This document shows positions 44,301-53,598 of a DNA stretch of 64,000 nt, one piece after another. The position numbers and the translations under genes were made by a program. The notes under the pieces were generated by a model, which had not been told where the DNA came from, did no database searches, and was given only the letters and a program-made list of their open reading frames with translations. Position 1 is the stretch's first letter. Every line of letters begins with the position of its first letter. Source of the DNA: a virus; the IMG/VR virus record IMGVR_UViG_3300008448_000024, positions 1 through 64,000 of that record; one strand, written 5' to 3'.

Positions 44301-45782
44301 TGTATTTGTGTATAATTTGATACCTAATGCTCTTAATGAATCTGCAACTAAATCCATAGACACTCCCGTATTAGGGTTGTTACTAGAATCATATCGATTG
44401 CTTACGTCTTTATAGTATAACCAAATATTATCGAAGTGTTGCGCAACCATATCAATAAATGTGACATATGGAGCATTATTTGGATCATCTAAAAGATATT
44501 GAGGAATAGCATTAGATAATTTATCTTTATTCGTATCATCGTAAAATGAAGCAGAATACAACATAGACACTGAAGTGTTGGTTGGCATGCTGTCTACCGA
44601 TCCTAACCAAGATATAGCTTCAGACGAAGTCACTGAATATAACTTATAAGGTACAGTACTAGTACTTTTTGGCCACGCAAAAGATTCTGAACTATAGTAT
44701 AGATAGTATTCGTAAGTATCGAATTTTTTAATGATATTATCTATATTATTTTGAATCAATATATTTGATTGGGTTACCGAAGATAGCGTATTAGCGCTCA
44801 TACTAGTGAACGTTAGAGATTCGTTTAATTCACTTTGGTAATCTTCTATTAATCTTAATTTATATGCAAAGTTATTTAGCCTTTCAACAGCGCTAGAAAA
44901 ATGTATAAAATTAGAAAAATTAGTGTAATCTACGTTTATAGCTATAGCCTTATCATCATAATAGCTAGATAACTTTTGCATAGATGATGATACAGTACTA
45001 GAAAATAATGCATCATATGTGTAATATGGAGTAGTTTGACCAACTCTATCAGATACTTTAATTTTAAAATTAGGTCCTCTAAGTTTATTCTCTAATATTA
45101 CCTCTTCTGCTTCTACTTGTGTATCTACGTCAAAACTAACAGACTCTGCAAGTTTATCAACAATCCATAAAGTTGTTTTTACATTAAAATCTACTGGAAG
45201 AGGTTCATAAAGTTTTACTAATAAGAATGTCTCTTCTCCTTCGGTAAATAAAGCAACATTATTTGCGATTACTAATCTATTTAAACCAAAATTTAGATAG
45301 AAGTCCGCAAAATAGTTTTTATTTGCGATATAAGTTTGAAAGTTATTAAACCCGTCAACTATACTATCATTACTTATTACTTGACTAGCTAATTTTAACT
45401 CTGTTCTAGACGTAGAAATTTCTTTAATCCAGTAGTTGTTTAGATAACTTGAATTAAATAGATTCTTTAAGAAGTTATATTGTATGTTTAATAGACCTCT
45501 GTCATATCCTAAATCACTTAAATTCTTTTTTGGATCTAGTTGTAAAGAAGAATATGTATTAGTTACAGGATTTACGCTATCACTCTCTGGTTTATAATCC
45601 TTAAGATCATAATTAATATCTAAAAACTGACCAGTTTCATCGTATATTACATACTCTATCGTATCATCAACTGCGCCATAAGATGAGAATATATAGTTAG
45701 ATATTACAAGATTATCGTCTGACGTATTATAGTCTTGATATGAAACCCCAGCACCTTTATAAAAAATATTAACTAATTCCAT
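41352..45782 (-). CDS. Large baseplate/tail structural protein, 1476 aa
   Basis: The largest gene in the window, with mixed helical and beta regions. A conserved block LPYLLKTKGTQRGIKALIAC with YGIPESILSV (about residue 555) recalls phage tail proteins of the P2 I/T4 wedge type. The C-terminal third is beta-rich and Thr/Ser-rich. It overlaps the start of the 45782 gene by one base. Probably a large wedge component. Confidence 0.7.
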   Translation of the reverse strand: MELVNIFYKGAGVSYQDYNTSDDNLVISNYIFSSYGAVDDTIEYVIYDETGQFLDINYDLKDYKPESDSVNPVTNTYSSLQLDPKKNLSDLGYDRGLLNIQYNFLKNLFNSSYLNNYWIKEISTSRTELKLASQVISNDSIVDGFNNFQTYIANKNYFADFYLNFGLNRLVIANNVALFTEGEETFLLVKLYEPLPVDFNVKTTLWIVDKLAESVSFDVDTQVEAEEVILENKLRGPNFKIKVSDRVGQTTPYYTYDALFSSTVSSSMQKLSSYYDDKAIAINVDYTNFSNFIHFSSAVERLNNFAYKLRLIEDYQSELNESLTFTSMSANTLSSVTQSNILIQNNIDNIIKKFDTYEYYLYYSSESFAWPKSTSTVPYKLYSVTSSEAISWLGSVDSMPTNTSVSMLYSASFYDDTNKDKLSNAIPQYLLDDPNNAPYVTFIDMVAQHFDNIWLYYKDVSNRYDSSNNPNTGVSMDLVADSLRALGIKLYTNTSVSDNLYYTLFGVNPDGSLLPPTGSELINSYVTSSIDTISSNDLEKETYKRIYHNLPYLLKTKGTQRGIKALIACYGIPESILSVNEFGGNNRYTGSGIYEINDEKINVITASAQIQSNLLYPTTTLQKYNTDYRLNTTDIEVGFSPSDAINANFVSSSGFVSLDQLIGNPEYQTLSTYPALEEEKKSYFSTYTYPHSIWEYMRLVKYYNNSLFKMIKDYVPARSNTSTGIIIKSHILERNKYARHEPSMSFDNNLSESIDMLTISAGDAMAIFQSTAWSNNVMTPLGFAAYSSSQDVEKYNGEFSGSFIQVTNGDAISQTELSKNSSGSSQNIQINYGAIYQNVSSSVRSTRFLDLDYSYDQSMPVNLGLITQSISQSQGDNYNTYTNLYNPYAQLQDTNYASRAFTEPRYYGSKTISKLYNTYTGPARSSIEETAFSFTETNPGGLAWFYFAIQPTTYSNPNIIGLSNIQVYLGGYGLINPSDYTYYPDTGTIIFTPGGYFPPIPTYIRVTSNVEVDTSYTGDKSYGKTAAIDKIKNSFAYLKDIYTSSIYFPGRSNAQIKYLIDSNENVLDLTKRNSNIFDIQNVFKSGENCDVALFQYDELNPYSQILANNSTLKIYDGGFRYLPILHNLGGNMTSSSFNFDDPITVETPYVEPGGNYNPNDPIWNVSNWSLPVRFYNSSTPFEYFGAVVYYNATWPTNVTASVTITMPPITPGTAPTLTTNLVITASNSVYSATNTSNAIFTVTANPGRYSTSSMYISILQPTGSGIVASSGSSISYTSQTSTTQTCLYYSTSSNQIVIKLSDYDNQLSTEDIYTNNQPIFDSNSDSTWKTSNLVGLEGNLERVVYPFNLQPGDKISLYNSASLGWSDKFELTVKSIGFAGIPTSASSRLVVDLLETPGLNLFTQSASPDSTTLANFKACKYVIWKRVPDETNIVLKYNPKNSTLVEEGLLYPQYIDQDLRIKSGDIIKSLKSQNLI

Positions 45783-46123
45783 TATGCGCTTATGTTATTT
45801 ATTGTTGTAAATGTATTACCTAACTCAATAAGTTGTTGTCTAAGTGAATTGATTTCTTCTACTAAAGCTGCTTTTTCTGCATCAAATATAGAACCGCCTA
45901 AATATTGAGTACTTCTTTCTATAATATACTTATGAGAGTTTATTTCACCTTCTACAGGTATATCGAAAAATAATTGATCATATAACTCAAAAAATCTTTC
46001 TACAGTTACAGCTTCTTCTACAGTTGGAACCTCTGGACTAATAAGCTCAGTAAACTCAGTATCAATTGCTTTTGTGTAAGTATTGACACCTCTAACTTTT
46101 TTGATTAAATCTACCTTTGACAT
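45782..46123 (-). CDS. Small virion-operon protein, 113 aa
   Basis: MSKVDLIKKVRGVNTYTKAI, acidic centre, and a C-terminal coiled coil (EKAALVEEINSLRQQLIEL). It overlaps both neighbours by single bases. Possibly an assembly factor. Confidence 0.65.
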   Translation of the reverse strand: MSKVDLIKKVRGVNTYTKAIDTEFTELISPEVPTVEEAVTVERFFELYDQLFFDIPVEGEINSHKYIIERSTQYLGGSIFDAEKAALVEEINSLRQQLIELGNTFTTINNISA

Positions 46124-47223
46124 TAATTAATTACTTTAAATATATAATCATTATCATACACAACCTTTTCTCCTGAAGGTAGAGCAGAAGATATTAATAT
46201 TTTATAATATCTTTCGGGTTCTAATCCATTCATATACATATTAAAATAGCTACTTGTTCCATCGCAGCTTATTTTAGTATAGTTATCATCAAAATCTATA
46301 ACTATGTCATTAGTTTTTGCATCTATTAATGACCAATAAGAGGTTTGTGGTAATCTTTTATTAGTAGTATATAGAGATGATGTGGTGAATACTCTAGTTG
46401 GATATTTATCTCTAGCGTTAACTCTAAATTTATATAGAGTAGTATCTGTTTTATATACACTTAAATTATTAGCTAATGTGACAACAGAGTTGCTATCTGA
46501 TAGAACGCTTAAACTTCCAGTAATGTATACGCTGTCATCCCAACGCATTTCAAGAGTTGGAGGATATATAGTATGTGTATCATTACTAAAAAAGTTTATA
46601 GCTATATAACTACCTGAATTATTTTCTACCGCAGTAGGATGCTTAATTAAAAATCCGTTATTAGGCGCTGAATCATTGAACCATGTGCTAACTATAGAAG
46701 TAACATCAGCTTCAACATCTTTGCTAGATTCGTTATTAAAAGATTGAGTTGCAAATGTATTAGTCCAAGATCCACCACCAGAAGTTAAATAGTATGATGG
46801 ATTTATCCAATCTGTAACACTACTATAGTATGCAGATGTATTATACCAACAAACTCCATTTCTAGTTTGTGGAGAATCTCCAAAGTGTCCTGTACCCATT
46901 GACCAAGACTGCGATACTTGTCTTATTTCTAAAGTATAATCAGTAGATAGATTTTCTGCATTAGCAATATACAGTTTTAAATAAGTTTTCCAAGATCCTG
47001 AAGCGTATTGCTTAATTAAGTCTAGATCAACATCAGAAAATTTAATAATAGATCTTCTTAAGTCATCAGATAAAATAGGTCCATATCCTGCTACTAAGCT
47101 ATTTGTTTGATCTTCACTATTTTTTACTGATACTTCTAATATTTCATCTAGTCCTGTATTCATAGCGGGGAACTTAGAATATATACTAGCGTCTTGCGAT
47201 GAGAATATTTTATATATTGCCAT
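46123..47223 (-). CDS. DNRLRE-domain structural protein, 366 aa
   Basis: The first 220 residues follow the DNRLRE pattern: SSQDASIYSKFPAMNTGLDE, a RSIIKFSDVDLD strand, YLKLYIANAENL and a GFLIKHPT end. A C-terminal fibronectin-like part follows. Likely an accessory virion protein. Confidence 0.7.
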   Translation of the reverse strand: MAIYKIFSSQDASIYSKFPAMNTGLDEILEVSVKNSEDQTNSLVAGYGPILSDDLRRSIIKFSDVDLDLIKQYASGSWKTYLKLYIANAENLSTDYTLEIRQVSQSWSMGTGHFGDSPQTRNGVCWYNTSAYYSSVTDWINPSYYLTSGGGSWTNTFATQSFNNESSKDVEADVTSIVSTWFNDSAPNNGFLIKHPTAVENNSGSYIAINFFSNDTHTIYPPTLEMRWDDSVYITGSLSVLSDSNSVVTLANNLSVYKTDTTLYKFRVNARDKYPTRVFTTSSLYTTNKRLPQTSYWSLIDAKTNDIVIDFDDNYTKISCDGTSSYFNMYMNGLEPERYYKILISSALPSGEKVVYDNDYIFKVIN

Positions 47224-47242
47224 TTATTTCTTTTTAAATCTA

Positions 47243-49099
47243 TTAGTATGTAACAACACGACCTTGAATATCTGTATCTAAGAACTTAACTTCGAATATA
47301 GATGGATCTAAACTAGGATATACGACTCCATTTACTGTTGCAGCACTAATATCATATGAATATAATGAATATCCGTTAGATACACCAGTTTTATTTACTA
47401 GTTCAACATTTTTTACTGTTTGAACACCATCTACTCTATCAAGTAGAATATAAATATCTGATATTATAATAGGCTCATTTATTTGCCAATTATCTATATT
47501 GAAGAAATCCTTTAATTGAACTATACACCTCGCTACTACATCTTGTCCAACATAGTTTGGTCTTATTGTAATATCAAAGTTGCAACCTAAATTAATTATA
47601 TATGCTGATTTTAGATTAATGGCGTCTGTCATCATTCTAAAGTCATTAAGATATGTTTGTAAATTAGTTAATAACGCATTCGTTGGAGTAGCTAAATTTC
47701 CATTAGAATCTAATCCAAGAACGTACATACTAACTAATGAATTATCTTTATTTGATGGGTCACCTTTATAGTAGTTTGCAAATGTAGAATCATCTTTTGT
47801 AATATATGCTTTAGATACTTTACCATATTTTGCGGGCATTGAAGTAGCTTTAACTAAGTAATCATCTTGAGTAACTGCTCTCATTTGACTTGCAAAAGTC
47901 GCTTGTATATTTAATCTAAGATCTTCTACCGTATCTCCATCACCTCCACCTGTAGCAGGATTAGGATTATTTATTGTTACTGTTCCAACATTAGTTGTAT
48001 TAATACCTGTTGCTACAATATTGCTTGGAACCGTTAATTCATTAGATAAAACATTATATCTAGCGCCTCCACCAGCTAAGTATGTAAATGTAATAGATGT
48101 ATTTGATGGAGCTATACCGTATGTTTTTGTAGTTACAAAGTTTGTAGGATCGAAAGCTGTATTAATCGTATCAGATCCTGAAGTTAAGCCAATTCCTACT
48201 GTTGCAGGATTAGGTAGTATAACTTCATCAGCAACGCTATTAACACCTGGACCAAACTCTATAACTAATGATTCATTGCTAGTAAATCTAGTTGTAAATC
48301 TACGATCAACTTTTACTTTCTCTAAAATATAAGGAACTTGATAAGAATCTTGATACATTCCTGGGTAATTAGAAAACGTATTAGCTACTGGATTGTATAT
48401 ATAATCTTGCGCTAAATATGGAACTTCATACCAAGTGTTGCCTGAAGAATCTACGGCGCTTACAATTGATACAATATCTGTGTCATTTATAGTTATCGTA
48501 GGGAATCTTTCAGCTGACCCAAAAGAGAATGACTGATTCTTTAATAAACCAGATATTCCATTAGCTTTCTTTTTTAACAAATATGAATTAGGGGATCCAT
48601 TTCCAGTTACTTCATAAACAGTAATCTCTGTCTCGTCTAAAGATGAAGAAACCCTAAAATCAACTTTTTCAGATACATAAAATCCAACAGATGGATTTAC
48701 ATTAGAAGATACTACCATACCTGGTTGTATAATCAATGCATAATCAAAATCAGGCGTTTTTAATCCTCCAACAGTTTTAGCGGGGATAACTTGATATACA
48801 TCTAATTCTGCTATAGCAGCTGATATTACTTTTGGTTTATACCCTAAAGTATATGCTAATGCGAATAGATTATTTTTCTGTTTCGCATATTGAACATATG
48901 TTTCTTGTATTTGATTATCTAAATAAAACGATAATACATCTCCTACATAAGAAGCCATGTTTATGAACATACTACCTGGAGATGCTTGTGTAAAGTCATT
49001 ATATACCGTTGGGAAATAAGATTTCGCATACTCTATCAAATCATTTTTGAAAGTATTAAAGTCTTTATTTAGGTACTTAATATCTGGTTTATTGGCCAT
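47243..49099 (-). CDS. Baseplate wedge protein, gp6/J-like, 618 aa
   Basis: The N-terminus (DIKYLNKDFNTFKNDLIEYA, FTQASPGSMFINMASYVGDV, LSFYLDNQIQETYV) is the hallmark of T4 gp6-type wedge proteins, and the central region (GGDGDTVEDLRLNIQATFAS, MRAVTQDDYLVKA) matches baseplate J. It is followed in the operon by a gp25-like gene, as expected. Confidence 0.9.
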   Translation of the reverse strand: MANKPDIKYLNKDFNTFKNDLIEYAKSYFPTVYNDFTQASPGSMFINMASYVGDVLSFYLDNQIQETYVQYAKQKNNLFALAYTLGYKPKVISAAIAELDVYQVIPAKTVGGLKTPDFDYALIIQPGMVVSSNVNPSVGFYVSEKVDFRVSSSLDETEITVYEVTGNGSPNSYLLKKKANGISGLLKNQSFSFGSAERFPTITINDTDIVSIVSAVDSSGNTWYEVPYLAQDYIYNPVANTFSNYPGMYQDSYQVPYILEKVKVDRRFTTRFTSNESLVIEFGPGVNSVADEVILPNPATVGIGLTSGSDTINTAFDPTNFVTTKTYGIAPSNTSITFTYLAGGGARYNVLSNELTVPSNIVATGINTTNVGTVTINNPNPATGGGDGDTVEDLRLNIQATFASQMRAVTQDDYLVKATSMPAKYGKVSKAYITKDDSTFANYYKGDPSNKDNSLVSMYVLGLDSNGNLATPTNALLTNLQTYLNDFRMMTDAINLKSAYIINLGCNFDITIRPNYVGQDVVARCIVQLKDFFNIDNWQINEPIIISDIYILLDRVDGVQTVKNVELVNKTGVSNGYSLYSYDISAATVNGVVYPSLDPSIFEVKFLDTDIQGRVVTY

Positions 49100-49100
49100 T

Positions 49101-49511
49101 TTATGCGTTTTCTATTTTTATTATGATACTATCATTTTCATTAGTATTTCTTAAAGTATAACTAAAATTTATTGTTATTGCTAAAGTACTTGGATCTCCA
49201 CTTACACTTAATCGACTAATAACTACATTAGGAAAATTAGATTCTATTTTAGATGTAATAGACATTTCTAATTCATCTAAAGAATCACTAGTTATCTGCT
49301 CAAATAATGAAGATCTTAAACCTGCACCGAATAAAACTAATGGTGTTTCTCTAGGATCACTTAAAAGAAAGTTTATTAAGTTATATTTAGTCTGTTCTTT
49401 TGTTGTATATACGCTAGTGAATACATTACCCGCAGAAAATGGTAGTTTTACGCCAATAGCGGTAGACGGTTTAAGGTCTATAGGAGATATTTGTTTTAGT
49501 CCGTAAGCCAT
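49101..49511 (-). CDS. Baseplate wedge protein, gp25-like, 136 aa
   Basis: Residues NLINFLLSDPRETPLVLFGA with GLRSSLFEQIT fit the gp25/GPW family, which initiates the sheath at the baseplate. It lies directly upstream of the gp6-like gene in the same operon. Confidence 0.85.
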   Translation of the reverse strand: MAYGLKQISPIDLKPSTAIGVKLPFSAGNVFTSVYTTKEQTKYNLINFLLSDPRETPLVLFGAGLRSSLFEQITSDSLDELEMSITSKIESNFPNVVISRLSVSGDPSTLAITINFSYTLRNTNENDSIIIKIENA

Positions 49512-49957
49512 TATATTAAGCCTTTACTCTTCATCGCGTTCATAACTCCAGAAAAATCTGGAACTGTATCTATTTCTACCATCTCTATTGCACTACTTCT
49601 TTTAGCACTCGCAAGCATAGCATCTACAGAACCAACTGATGCTTCTTTTTGATGCATTCCTTCCATAAATCCACCTTGCGTATTTGCAAAACCAGCAACA
49701 TCATCAGTTGTCATTGAAATAGCTGTTTCATTTAATAAAGAACCTAATGGATTTTTTGTATTAAATGAAGGTTTTGGTTTTGGTACAGATGTATTTAGAG
49801 TTAATGGCACTGTTTTACCTTCTACCTTTTCCTTTAATTGTTGTCTATAGTCAGACTTTTGCATAACACTTTCTTTAAGAATCTTAGGTAGTTCTTCTTT
49901 AATAACTGCTCTAAGTTCCTCTCTTATTAATTTTCTAAAAGAATCTAGTTTACTCAT
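49511..49957 (-). CDS. Small virion protein with charged N-terminus, 148 aa
   Basis: MSKLDSFRKLIREELRAVIK, then EELPKILKESVMQKSDYRQQ. The N-terminus is a helical charged segment; ILKE-S would fit a protease site. A TATTTATA box (49963-49970, complement) sits just before the start. Function unknown. Confidence 0.6.
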   Translation of the reverse strand: MSKLDSFRKLIREELRAVIKEELPKILKESVMQKSDYRQQLKEKVEGKTVPLTLNTSVPKPKPSFNTKNPLGSLLNETAISMTTDDVAGFANTQGGFMEGMHQKEASVGSVDAMLASAKRSSAIEMVEIDTVPDFSGVMNAMKSKGLI

Positions 49958-49962
49958 ATTGA

Positions 49963-49970
49963 TATAAATA
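49963..49970 (-). promoter_or_regulatory. Late-promoter-like TATTTATA box
   Basis: TATTTATA on the coding strand, 5 nt before the 49957 start codon. Confidence 0.5.
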
Positions 49971-49985
49971 TTTATGATTTAATTT

Positions 49986-51863
49986 TTATACTCTACTAGC
50001 GATATTATTTGATAATCTTCCTGATGGATCTGTCGAACTTAAGTTAGATTGTAAGTTATTTTTATTTTTTTCCATCATTTTTCTCATTCTACGTCTAAGT
50101 CTATTGCTACCTTTAATACTATTTAAGAATGCATTTAGACCTAGATTATCATCACTCTCTGTATTACTATTTGGTGAATCTAATGAATAACCACCTACTT
50201 CTATATTATCCCAATTAATACTATCATCATACAGATATGCAGTAGACTCATTAATAGCATCCTCTTCTTCTAACGAATATACGTTTATTTTTGCTTTTAC
50301 TAAATTTTTTGCTGATAATAGTTGTTTTACTTCTTGTAGTATAATATTGTCATCAGAAGCAAATGTAGGAGTTGATTGCAGTATTTTTATCCCTCTATTA
50401 TCTAAAGCAACACCGTATCTTCTTCTAAGCGTAAACGTTTCATCAACAACTTCTTCTTCTATTATGCTAATAGTATATTCTCCAAATTGATTATTTCTTG
50501 ATTTTACTTTATCATTAGTTTGTTTATTTTCTAAAAACTTATTAAATGAATCTACAGTAGATTTTAAATCGCTAGATACTTTTTGTAATTGATTGATTAT
50601 ACCCGTCTCGTCTAATGTATTAAGACTATTACATGCTTGTAAATTAGCTATTAATAGGTTTAACTTAGCAATAACATCATTTAGAATAGGTATTAACGTA
50701 TTTAATAAATTTACTATTAAACCTAAAAGTATATTTACTTGATTTAATCTAGTTATAAATCCATTTACACCTTGTTTTTCTAACTTTTCTGTTATTGTAG
50801 AAAACGTTGTTGTTATACCACTAGTTGTATATAAGTTTGGGATTGGACTAACCTTAAAAAATGTTATTATCGCTTTAAATACTTTTACTAAAGTAGTAGC
50901 TAATGTTATAATTAATTGACCAAATCTTATTATAGTAGATATATTTGTACAAATTCTTTGTATCTTTACACACGCATTCACTATTTTTTTTAATGTTGGT
51001 ATAGCTTGAGCTGGATTTATTATATCTTGAATCCTTTTTATAGATTCGTTAAGAGCGTTTCCTACTCCAAGTGCACCTAATGCAGCTGTTACTGATGCTG
51101 GTGTATTAAGCGCTTGTATTAATACACAATATTCTCGTATTTTATCTACGCTATTTATGATTTTTTGTAAATCACTACTAGGTATTTGTCTATAGTCAGT
51201 AAATTTTTCATATGAACTAATTTTATCATTTACGTAGCTACCAACTTTTTTTAATACTGGAAATGTAGTAATAAGTAAATCAATAGACTGTTCAGGGGTA
51301 GCAATATTTGCAAGTGTTGCAATATCTCCGGGAATTTGTGGAGTAGTCGATGATTGACTATCTATGTCTTTTTTAATTTTATTTGTAAACGTTGAAAAAT
51401 TATGTTTAACATCATTCACTAAATTAAATAGAGCGTTTTTACTTTCTGGATTATTGGGATCTGTATAATTTCTATAGTACTTATCTATTTCTGTTTGTAC
51501 AGTAAATGCGGTATTTTGAAAATTCCATTTAACAAGTCCAAATGTGTCTGTAGGTTTTTTATTTGGATCAAAACTAGACGCAACAGGTATATTACTTATT
51601 GCATAATTAACTATATCGCAGTAATTTACAGACACTATTTTATCTAAGATAGGTATTATTCCTAAGTCTAATGGGTTTTTAGGTCTACTAGTATTTTTAG
51701 CAAAGCTAGCACTAGTTAAAGGTTTTCCATAAAAAATAGTGTTCATACCTTCACTAAGATCCATAACAGTAAGACAGCTTTTTAGAATCAAGCCTTCTAA
51801 TCCTTTAGCGTCACTTTTAAAATATGATTTTAAACTATTTGAGTATGTTTCTTTTAATGACAT
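49986..51863 (-). CDS. Large baseplate hub-type structural protein, 625 aa
   Basis: Long helical regions with hydrophobic stretches (VNILLGLIVNLLNTLIPIL) and a basic end (RLRRRMRKMMEKNKNNLQSN). It lies between gp25-like and spike genes. It could be a hub or tape-associated protein; I cannot assign it further. Confidence 0.6.
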   Translation of the reverse strand: MSLKETYSNSLKSYFKSDAKGLEGLILKSCLTVMDLSEGMNTIFYGKPLTSASFAKNTSRPKNPLDLGIIPILDKIVSVNYCDIVNYAISNIPVASSFDPNKKPTDTFGLVKWNFQNTAFTVQTEIDKYYRNYTDPNNPESKNALFNLVNDVKHNFSTFTNKIKKDIDSQSSTTPQIPGDIATLANIATPEQSIDLLITTFPVLKKVGSYVNDKISSYEKFTDYRQIPSSDLQKIINSVDKIREYCVLIQALNTPASVTAALGALGVGNALNESIKRIQDIINPAQAIPTLKKIVNACVKIQRICTNISTIIRFGQLIITLATTLVKVFKAIITFFKVSPIPNLYTTSGITTTFSTITEKLEKQGVNGFITRLNQVNILLGLIVNLLNTLIPILNDVIAKLNLLIANLQACNSLNTLDETGIINQLQKVSSDLKSTVDSFNKFLENKQTNDKVKSRNNQFGEYTISIIEEEVVDETFTLRRRYGVALDNRGIKILQSTPTFASDDNIILQEVKQLLSAKNLVKAKINVYSLEEEDAINESTAYLYDDSINWDNIEVGGYSLDSPNSNTESDDNLGLNAFLNSIKGSNRLRRRMRKMMEKNKNNLQSNLSSTDPSGRLSNNIASRV

Positions 51864-52303
51864 TACGCGGTACGTGTTATATTTGATAGAGTAGAATCAA
51901 GTCTTTCTTTTAAATTAGTAGCATTTATATTGACATTTTTACCAAATAAAGCTATATACGTCATACTAGAACCTAATTCTTTAGTAGGTGCTGTCGCTCC
52001 AGCTGAAACCTTCATTAAAAAATCACTAGCTGCTATTAAAGACGATAAAAACTCTTTTAACTCTTTTACAAATGTATCTCCTAAAATAACTCTTTCTTTA
52101 GCATTAACATCACCTAACTTAACACTTGGAGATTGTAATATAATACCATTAGATGCATCTAAATTTACAGTATTTGTTGACGATAAACTAACTGATTGTT
52201 TTGCAAATAAAAATACAGAATCTGTTTTTGCTAGTAAGTGTACTCTATCAGAAGCTACTATTACTTGTTTACCATCATATGGAAATTTAGGTTTATAATC
52301 CAT
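51863..52303 (-). CDS. Central spike-like protein, 146 aa
   Basis: Short repeating strands (VIVASDRVHLLAKTDSVFLF, AKQSVSLSSTNTVNLDASNG) resemble the C-terminal beta-helix of gp5/VgrG-type spikes. The C-terminus is helical. With the OB-fold hub gene upstream it may form the membrane-piercing spike. Confidence 0.65.
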   Translation of the reverse strand: MDYKPKFPYDGKQVIVASDRVHLLAKTDSVFLFAKQSVSLSSTNTVNLDASNGIILQSPSVKLGDVNAKERVILGDTFVKELKEFLSSLIAASDFLMKVSAGATAPTKELGSSMTYIALFGKNVNINATNLKERLDSTLSNITRTA

Positions 52304-52312
52304 TATTAAATA

Positions 52313-53221
52313 TTATTTTAAATTAGCAATATCTTGAGAAGCAGCACTAGTCGCACTATTGCTAGTTGCAACACTATATTTTTTAATTACAGATTTAGAT
52401 TCTATAGCAGTTATACCAAATGACTTTAATGGAAAACTTGATATATCTTTTATATTTATTTCTTGACCCGATGTCATCCATATTGTAGAATCATCAACAT
52501 TAATATCTTCTACTGTTTGTTCAAAGTAATCTTTACTTTTTTGTTGACCTTGACCATTTCTGATTATGGTTATTGGAGAACCAGGAGCTCCTGAATTAGA
52601 CCATGGATTCTGAGTTTTAGAAGCCAATATAGTACTGCTAAATCTTATGGATTGACCAAATCTAGATTCAATTATAGTATCTCCTTCAAATGGTTTTAAA
52701 CTTCTAATGTTAGTATTTTCGCTAAATGTGATACCAACTGGTAAACTAGGAAAATCTGCAGCATCTCTTAACTTATTACTATATTCATCACTATTATAAA
52801 GTTCTCTTAAAGTTTCTGCATACTCTTCCATATTAGGAAAAGCATTATGATTTAAAGAGTTCCAAATAGAATAAGGAGGAAAGTAATAATATTCTTGTCT
52901 ATCTAAAGATTCATTTAGATTTGAGCTAGGACCTGGAACTATATATACTATCTCTGAAATTAATGGATATTGTCTAATAAAACTAAATATAGGATACGCT
53001 GATTCAAATGCTACGTTTGATTTACCTACACTTATATTAGTGTATAATATTTCATAGGTTATTTTTCCTAAATCTTTTGGGTTTTTATACTCTTCATTAG
53101 GAGTACCATCATACTTATTTTTACTTAAAACAATGCTCTTAACACGACCTATTATAAAGCCTGAACCTTTGCTTTTCCCTGATTGAGGATTAGAACTTTG
53201 TCCATAATAGTATTGAGCCAT
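52313..53221 (-). CDS. Baseplate hub protein, OB-fold type, 302 aa
   Basis: The N-terminal half (GSGFIIGRVKSIVLSKNKYD...YPLISEIVYIVPGPS) reads as an OB-fold of the gp5 N-terminal kind, followed by a linker and beta regions. Its position immediately upstream of the spike-like gene supports this. Confidence 0.6.
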   Translation of the reverse strand: MAQYYYGQSSNPQSGKSKGSGFIIGRVKSIVLSKNKYDGTPNEEYKNPKDLGKITYEILYTNISVGKSNVAFESAYPIFSFIRQYPLISEIVYIVPGPSSNLNESLDRQEYYYFPPYSIWNSLNHNAFPNMEEYAETLRELYNSDEYSNKLRDAADFPSLPVGITFSENTNIRSLKPFEGDTIIESRFGQSIRFSSTILASKTQNPWSNSGAPGSPITIIRNGQGQQKSKDYFEQTVEDINVDDSTIWMTSGQEINIKDISSFPLKSFGITAIESKSVIKKYSVATSNSATSAASQDIANLK

Positions 53222-53580
53222 TATTCAGGTAATTTTTTTTGATTTACAGGCACATTTATTGATGATACTTCTTCGAATAATTGCTGTATATCTTTTTCAG
53301 ATAGTAAATCTGAATCTTGATCGCCTGCTTTTTTAGCTTCAGAATTTTGTTTAAATAATTGTAATATCTTTAAAAGAACATCATTATTTTTTACATTAGT
53401 ATCAAAAAGCTCTTTTATATGAGGAATAATAACAATAGCATCACCAGCTCCTTCTATAAAAGAAGATAAACGTTCAACTTCTTGTTTAATTGCTTGCTCT
53501 TGATCTTTCTGTTTATTATACACGTCTTCTATAATATCAGAAATTTTTTTATCAGCAAACACTATTTTTTCTAATTCCAT
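53221..53580 (-). CDS. Coiled-coil protein of the late operon, 119 aa
   Basis: MELEKIVFADKKISDIIEDV and a heptad-rich body. It overlaps the hub gene start by one base. A TATTTATA box lies 9 nt upstream (53590-53597, complement). Function unknown. Confidence 0.6.
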   Translation of the reverse strand: MELEKIVFADKKISDIIEDVYNKQKDQEQAIKQEVERLSSFIEGAGDAIVIIPHIKELFDTNVKNNDVLLKILQLFKQNSEAKKAGDQDSDLLSEKDIQQLFEEVSSINVPVNQKKLPE

Positions 53581-53589
53581 AGCTTTTTA

Positions 53590-53597
53590 TATAAATA
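53590..53597 (-). promoter_or_regulatory. Late-promoter-like TATTTATA box
   Basis: TATTTATA on the coding strand between the sigma gene and the late structural genes. Confidence 0.5.
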
Positions 53598-53598
53598 T

